From NCBI GenBank assembly GCA_040005555.1, contig JBDTYT010000012.1, forward strand, positions 1 to 31,488: a stretch of DNA of 31,488 nt, read 5' to 3'. Made by a program: the position numbers and the translations under genes. The stretch comes from JBDTYT01 sp040005555. GTDB taxonomy: Bacteria > Actinomycetota > UBA4738 > HRBIN12. Below, one piece after another: positions 31,432-31,488 of this stretch (within the stretch, counting starts at the first letter, position 1; every line of letters begins with the position of its first letter). The notes beneath the pieces were generated by a model that worked only from the letters and a program-made list of their open reading frames with translations, was not told the origin of the DNA and did no database searches.

Positions 31432-31488
31432 AACTCCTCCGCGAAGTCGCCCGACAAGTCGAAGAACCGTCCCCACGTGTACCGCATG
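31428..31488 (-). CDS. wzm: C-terminal end of the partner ABC permease (partial)
   Basis: Only the last 19-20 codons before a TGA at 31428-31430 are in the window, ending in WGRFFDLSGDFAEEL. The frame overlaps the Wzt start as GTGA. Exporter ATPases of this type are normally coded directly after their membrane subunit, and this acidic FAEEL-type ending fits such permeases as I remember them. The identification rests mainly on position. Confidence 0.55.
   Translation of the reverse strand, partial: MRYTWGRFFDLSGDFAEEL

Noticed and set aside
1..31488. CRISPR array, insertion sequence, integrase, tRNA or rRNA
   Set aside because: No direct repeats with spacers, transposase motifs, terminal inverted repeats or RNA-gene sequences were seen on either strand; the only tandem repeat is inside the histone-like gene.

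Overview
This 31.5-kb window is high-GC, gene-dense bacterial DNA and almost certainly comes from a member of the Actinomycetota, probably an uncultured or deep-branching lineage rather than a mycobacterium or streptomycete. The reasons are: a WhiB-family protein; fused FbiC (CofG+CofH) and fused FbiB (CofE+nitroreductase) for coenzyme F420; DUF5719, DUF3105 and Trm112 proteins; frequent GTG starts and NTGA stop/start overlaps. From memory, the order also follows the block running from secA1 to wbbL in Mycobacterium tuberculosis (Rv3240c to Rv3265c). There is no sign of a mobile element, CRISPR array, tRNA or rRNA.

Layout. Positions 1-41 hold the last codons of a + strand gene, followed by a strong hairpin terminator. 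Positions 167-4972 (- strand) hold comF, hpf, an orphan NarL-type response regulator and secA. Positions 5002-10657 (- strand) hold a small zinc-ribbon protein, phosphomannomutase, a Trm112-like protein, a phosphoglucose/phosphomannose isomerase, purine nucleoside phosphorylase, S-adenosylhomocysteine hydrolase and an unrecognised beta-rich protein, most of them overlapping or nearly touching. Positions 11024-16659 (- strand) hold a very large glycosyltransferase/membrane protein, a DUF5719 protein and an L,D-transpeptidase ending at a T-tailed terminator. Positions 16772-17334 hold a histone-H1-like protein made entirely of 18-residue repeats and a WhiB regulator with a well-formed promoter and palindromes. 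Positions 17556-22343 hold the F420 cassette: fbiC on the - strand, and fbiA-fbiB on the + strand from a divergent start only 28 bp away. A purine-type NCS2 permease (- strand) follows. Positions 23945-26343 (+ strand) hold three consecutive membrane-anchored extracytoplasmic proteins: DUF3105, an HxH-rich protein, DUF3105. The right end (- strand) holds a SpoIID/LytB protein and a wall-polysaccharide set: Wzm-like permease end, Wzt ATPase, small EamA/SMR-type transporter, WbbL-like glycosyltransferase and GDP-mannose pyrophosphorylase.

How the genes fit together. The isomerase (F6P to M6P), phosphomannomutase (M6P to M1P) and nucleotidyltransferase (M1P to GDP-mannose) make a complete route to an activated sugar for the two glycosyltransferases and the ABC exporter. 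The L,D-transpeptidase and SpoIID protein act on peptidoglycan. FbiC, FbiA and FbiB cover most of F420 synthesis; FbiD/CofC is not here. SecA, HPF and WhiB are housekeeping or growth-state functions.

The best candidates for something undescribed are the DUF3105/HxH/DUF3105 operon, which looks like an extracytoplasmic metal- or redox-handling unit; the palindrome from which fbiC and fbiA appear to be divergently transcribed without leaders; and the regulatory region upstream of whiB, with one 20-bp palindrome on the promoter and two spaced GTCAA-N5-TTGAC palindromes further upstream.
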